Part shown: in pieces, positions 6,139 through 6,402 of the stretch
How positions within the stretch are numbered: position 1 is the first letter of the stretch
Layout: every line of letters starts with the position of its first letter
Assembly (NCBI GenBank): GCA_016873355.1
Contig: VGXK01000126.1
Coordinates: 1-6,402, forward strand
Length of the DNA stretch: 6,402 bases
Reading direction: 5' to 3'
Source of the DNA: Phycisphaerae bacterium
Lineage (GTDB): Bacteria > Planctomycetota > Phycisphaerae > Phycisphaerales > SM1A02
Made by a program: the position numbers and the translations under genes
The notes under the pieces: model-generated
Database searches by the model: none
Told to the model about the DNA's origin: nothing
What the model saw: only the letters and a program-made list of their open reading frames with translations

Positions 6139-6402
6139 GTGATCCACGAGTCGCTCGGCGAATCCGCACTGGAGGTCGCCGAGCGACTTTCGCTTTCGGC
6201 GTGCGCCGAAGGCGGGTGGCGCCGCCCCGCCACCGAGCAGGGGTCGCCGATCGCGTGCACGCTTCGACTGCTCGATGCGGCGTCGGCGCTCGGCTGGCGG
6301 CGCCGCGACGCGCACGCGGCCTGGTGCTGGCACGCGGGGACCGCGGCGGTGTTCGAGGTGTTCGATCCCGGTGCGGCGGTCGCCAAGCATCGACTCGGCG
6401 TC
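6139..6402 (+). CDS. Cupin_5 (DUF985)-like protein, 3' end missing
   Basis: An open frame of 88 codons runs from GTG 6139 to the right edge, starting 25 bases after the dehydrogenase stop. Its pattern fits the cupin_5 / DUF985 family, small beta-barrel proteins distantly related to sugar epimerases, mostly of unknown function. The matches are LSLSACAEGGWRR for the usual LxLxxHPEGGxxR, then an ACTLRLLD strand, then LGWRRRDAHAAWCWHAG for the usual S..HR..sDEiW.w.aG. The conserved His before PEGG, the His of HR and the Glu of DEIW are all absent, so metal binding may be lost. The start is uncertain: GTG 6139 lacks a well-spaced Shine-Dalgarno (AAGGG lies 14 bases upstream), and a hairpin covers codons 4-17. 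Coding is supported by the family pattern, not by length. The function cannot be given. Confidence 0.55.
   Translation, partial: MIHESLGESALEVAERLSLSACAEGGWRRPATEQGSPIACTLRLLDAASALGWRRRDAHAAWCWHAGTAAVFEVFDPGAAVAKHRLGV
6149..6188 (+). terminator. Perfect 12-bp stem-loop after the dehydrogenase
   Basis: AGTCGCTCGGCG (6149-6160) is the exact reverse complement of CGCCGAGCGACT (6177-6188), with a 16-base loop. The sequence TTCGCTTT follows. It begins 36 bases after the dehydrogenase stop, a usual place for an intrinsic terminator. The U-rich part is interrupted, and the stem lies inside the first codons of the cupin-like frame. It could instead be an attenuator or a structure controlling that gene's translation. 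Confidence 0.45.

Noticed and set aside
4476..6386. Minus-strand open frame (about 636 codons) opposite the dehydrogenase
   Set aside because: The composition is biased, there are no motifs, and it spans both intergenic regions opposite well-supported + strand genes.

Overview
This is a GC-rich window with five genes, all on the + strand and closely packed. The likely source is a bacterium of the Planctomycetota, probably the class Phycisphaerae. Three things suggest this: the base composition, the lack of strong Shine-Dalgarno sequences, and above all the C-terminal tail of the fourth gene. That tail has two dockerin-like calcium loops, each followed by DLGTLLG.W, a style I associate with secreted Phycisphaerae proteins. 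The assignment is an inference, because no rRNA or other marker gene is present.

Layout: (1) bases 2-661, the 3' part of truB (tRNA pseudouridine-55 synthase), cut by the left edge. (2) Bases 658-2391, a three-domain secreted protein: signal peptide, iodothyronine-deiodinase-like thioredoxin-fold domain, MsrB, a short Ala/Gly/Lys repeat linker, then MsrA. Its start overlaps the truB stop as ATGA. (3) Bases 2358-4505, an M28B peptidase closely resembling glutamate carboxypeptidase II (PSMA), with a complete set of zinc ligands. Its start overlaps the msr gene by 34 bases, or by 4 bases (GTGA) if a second GTG is used. (4) A 210-base intergenic stretch (4506-4715) with a weak hairpin and an AT-rich -10-like hexamer. 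(5) Bases 4716-6113, a secreted PQQ-type glucose/sorbosone dehydrogenase with the dockerin-like tail. (6) Bases 6139-6402, the N-terminal part of a cupin_5 (DUF985)-like protein, cut by the right edge. A perfect 12-bp inverted repeat overlaps its first codons.

The first three genes look like one translationally coupled transcription unit. It joins a cytoplasmic tRNA modification enzyme to two proteins with N-terminal export signals: one repairs oxidised methionine and one trims peptides. The dehydrogenase probably has its own promoter. I found no mobile element, CRISPR array, tRNA or rRNA. Most of the window is recognisable housekeeping or secreted-enzyme coding. The least ordinary item is the deiodinase-like-MsrB-MsrA fusion. 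I see no evidence for a wholly new system.
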